Shown here in pieces: positions 63,113 through 64,000 of a DNA stretch of 64,000 nt. Origin of the DNA: Auanema rhodensis (Eukaryota; Nematoda; Chromadorea; Rhabditida; Rhabditidae); contig OZ059899.1 in assembly GCA_964057225.1 (NCBI GenBank), positions 13,242,001 through 13,306,000 on the forward strand, given 5' to 3'. Made by a program: the position numbers and the translations under genes. The notes below the pieces were generated by a model. The model had not been told where the DNA came from and ran no database searches. It was given only the letters and a program-made list of their open reading frames with translations. The stretch's first letter is position 1, and every line of letters begins with the position of its first letter.

Positions 63113-63307
63113 AAAAATCTTTATAATCAATATCTCTTGATGATATGTTAATTTGTTCTCTCCAGGTCTTTTTGTCTCGCTCTCGATAACCTAATCCGGC
63201 TCATGAAGCAGAATCAAAAAAAATGTTAACTTGCTCTCTCTTTCTCTCTTTTAACTTCTCTTGATTCTCTTGCATATACTCTTCTTTTACCTCCAGGTTT
63301 TTACCTG

Positions 63308-63310
<3 letters not shown>

Positions 63311-63348
<38 letters not shown>

Positions 63349-63364
63349 TTCTCTCTTTCTCTCT
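63311..63364 (+). repeat. (CT)n microsatellite
   Basis: About 15 perfect CT units followed by CTTT-interrupted repeats. Confidence 0.95.
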
Positions 63365-64000
63365 ATATATTTCACTGTACCCTTTGCAGCATTGATTGAT
63401 TGTGATTCGATGTCAATGTTCTAACATCAGATGTATGTTCATTTGTAATCTACATCTGTACGTTGTTATTCTAAGAGCAAGATCTCCCCACTTCTTCTTA
63501 TCTATCTCGTTTACTACATCTAAATGCTTTATAATCTTACACGAATTTCTTGATTTTCTTATATTTTCTTTCTTGAAACGGCCTATGTCTAGTTCTCTCT
63601 AATCCTCTAACTACTGCACACCCAGCTTTAATACATGATCATGAGAATCGTTTATATGGCTCATTATAAGTATGTTGGAAGTGTTGGAAGTGTTGAAAGT
63701 TTTTGAGCTTAAAGTTAGACATTCAAATGTCTAGGTGGCTAAGCAGTACGTATGAGCAAGGGCACGCAGTAAAGCAATATCTCTCTTTTCATCTGTTTCG
63801 ATATCTTTTTCTTTTATTTTCAATACAAGAAAAAAAAAACAAATCTTTTAACATTCTTTGATTCAAGCATAACATTTGATTTGATAGGAAAATGATGTAG
63901 AGATGAGATTTTAAGAGTTGAGGGTGGGTTTGCATTGAATAACAAATAGACATACGCTCACTCATACCAACAACATATTCTAATAATTTGAAAAAAAAAA

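Larger units (their letters stand above)
49887..64000. other. 14 kb gene-poor, pyrimidine-rich region (probably giant intron plus intergenic DNA)
   Basis: I find no multi-exon gene on either strand. The + strand is T/C-rich with many (CT)n tracts. The numerous short + strand frames translate into Ser/Leu/Phe-rich sequence typical of CT repeats. Possible isolated exons are 53468-53558 and 58966-58978 (+), and a coding-like frame lies on - at 50420-50734. There are no tRNA genes, telomere repeats or transposon open frames. Confidence 0.45.

Noticed and set aside
63600-64000. Possible chromosome end at the right edge
   Set aside because: No TTAGGC or GCCTAA telomere repeats. The A-run at 63990-64000 is just the window boundary.
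1-64000. Transposons, CRISPR arrays, prophage or horizontally acquired genes
   Set aside because: No reverse transcriptase, transposase or integrase motifs, no spaced direct repeats, and all identified genes are intron-bearing with metazoan families.

Overview
This is nuclear DNA of a nematode, most likely a chromadorean relative of Caenorhabditis. The evidence is AT-rich sequence, many introns of only 43-50 bases with T-rich ...ttttcag or ...ttttag acceptors, acceptor sites a few bases upstream of start codons (as for spliced-leader trans-splicing), and a gene set that matches C. elegans chromosome I genes closely. I cannot name the species. No bacterial, viral, plasmid, CRISPR or intact transposon content is visible.

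Layout: the last exon of an unidentified + strand gene (43-178); the ATM checkpoint kinase on the - strand (576-10236); the EVA-1 receptor on + (11301-16509); then three - strand genes in tandem: a kexin/furin-type proprotein convertase resembling AEX-5 (16736-19234), a collagen-olfactomedin 'colmedin' like UNC-122/COF-2 (19477-22460) and the nuclear pore protein Nup153/NPP-7 (22886-27052). Next come the netrin receptor UNC-40/DCC/neogenin on + (27709-35060), adenine phosphoribosyltransferase on - (35498-36265), a ZIP-family zinc transporter on + (36922-39052), a NETO/SOL-2-like CUB-LDLa membrane protein on + (41205-43533), and an unrecognised four-exon gene on + (45259-46862).

From about 46.9 kb to the right edge I find no convincing multi-exon gene. 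The stretch is T/C-rich on the + strand and full of (CT)n microsatellites, almost all in one orientation. It looks like very large intron and intergenic sequence of a + strand gene whose body lies beyond the window. One good candidate first exon (49751-49886, a protein starting Met-Gly-Asn) and two weaker ones end in the same codon phase.

Functional theme: UNC-40 and EVA-1 are known in C. elegans to act together as receptors for MADD-4/Punctin, and the colmedin, the AEX-5-like protease and the NETO protein also belong to neuromuscular or synaptic biology. The arrangement npp-7 / unc-40 / aprt, and eva-1 next to the convertase, agrees with my recollection of C. elegans chromosome I, so this looks mainly like conserved microsynteny. 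I did not find a clearly new biological system. The best leads are the orphan gene at 45.3-46.9 kb, the candidate alternative first exons, and a few small coding-like frames in introns and intergenic DNA. Exon boundaries were read by eye and are most secure where I state that the phases close.
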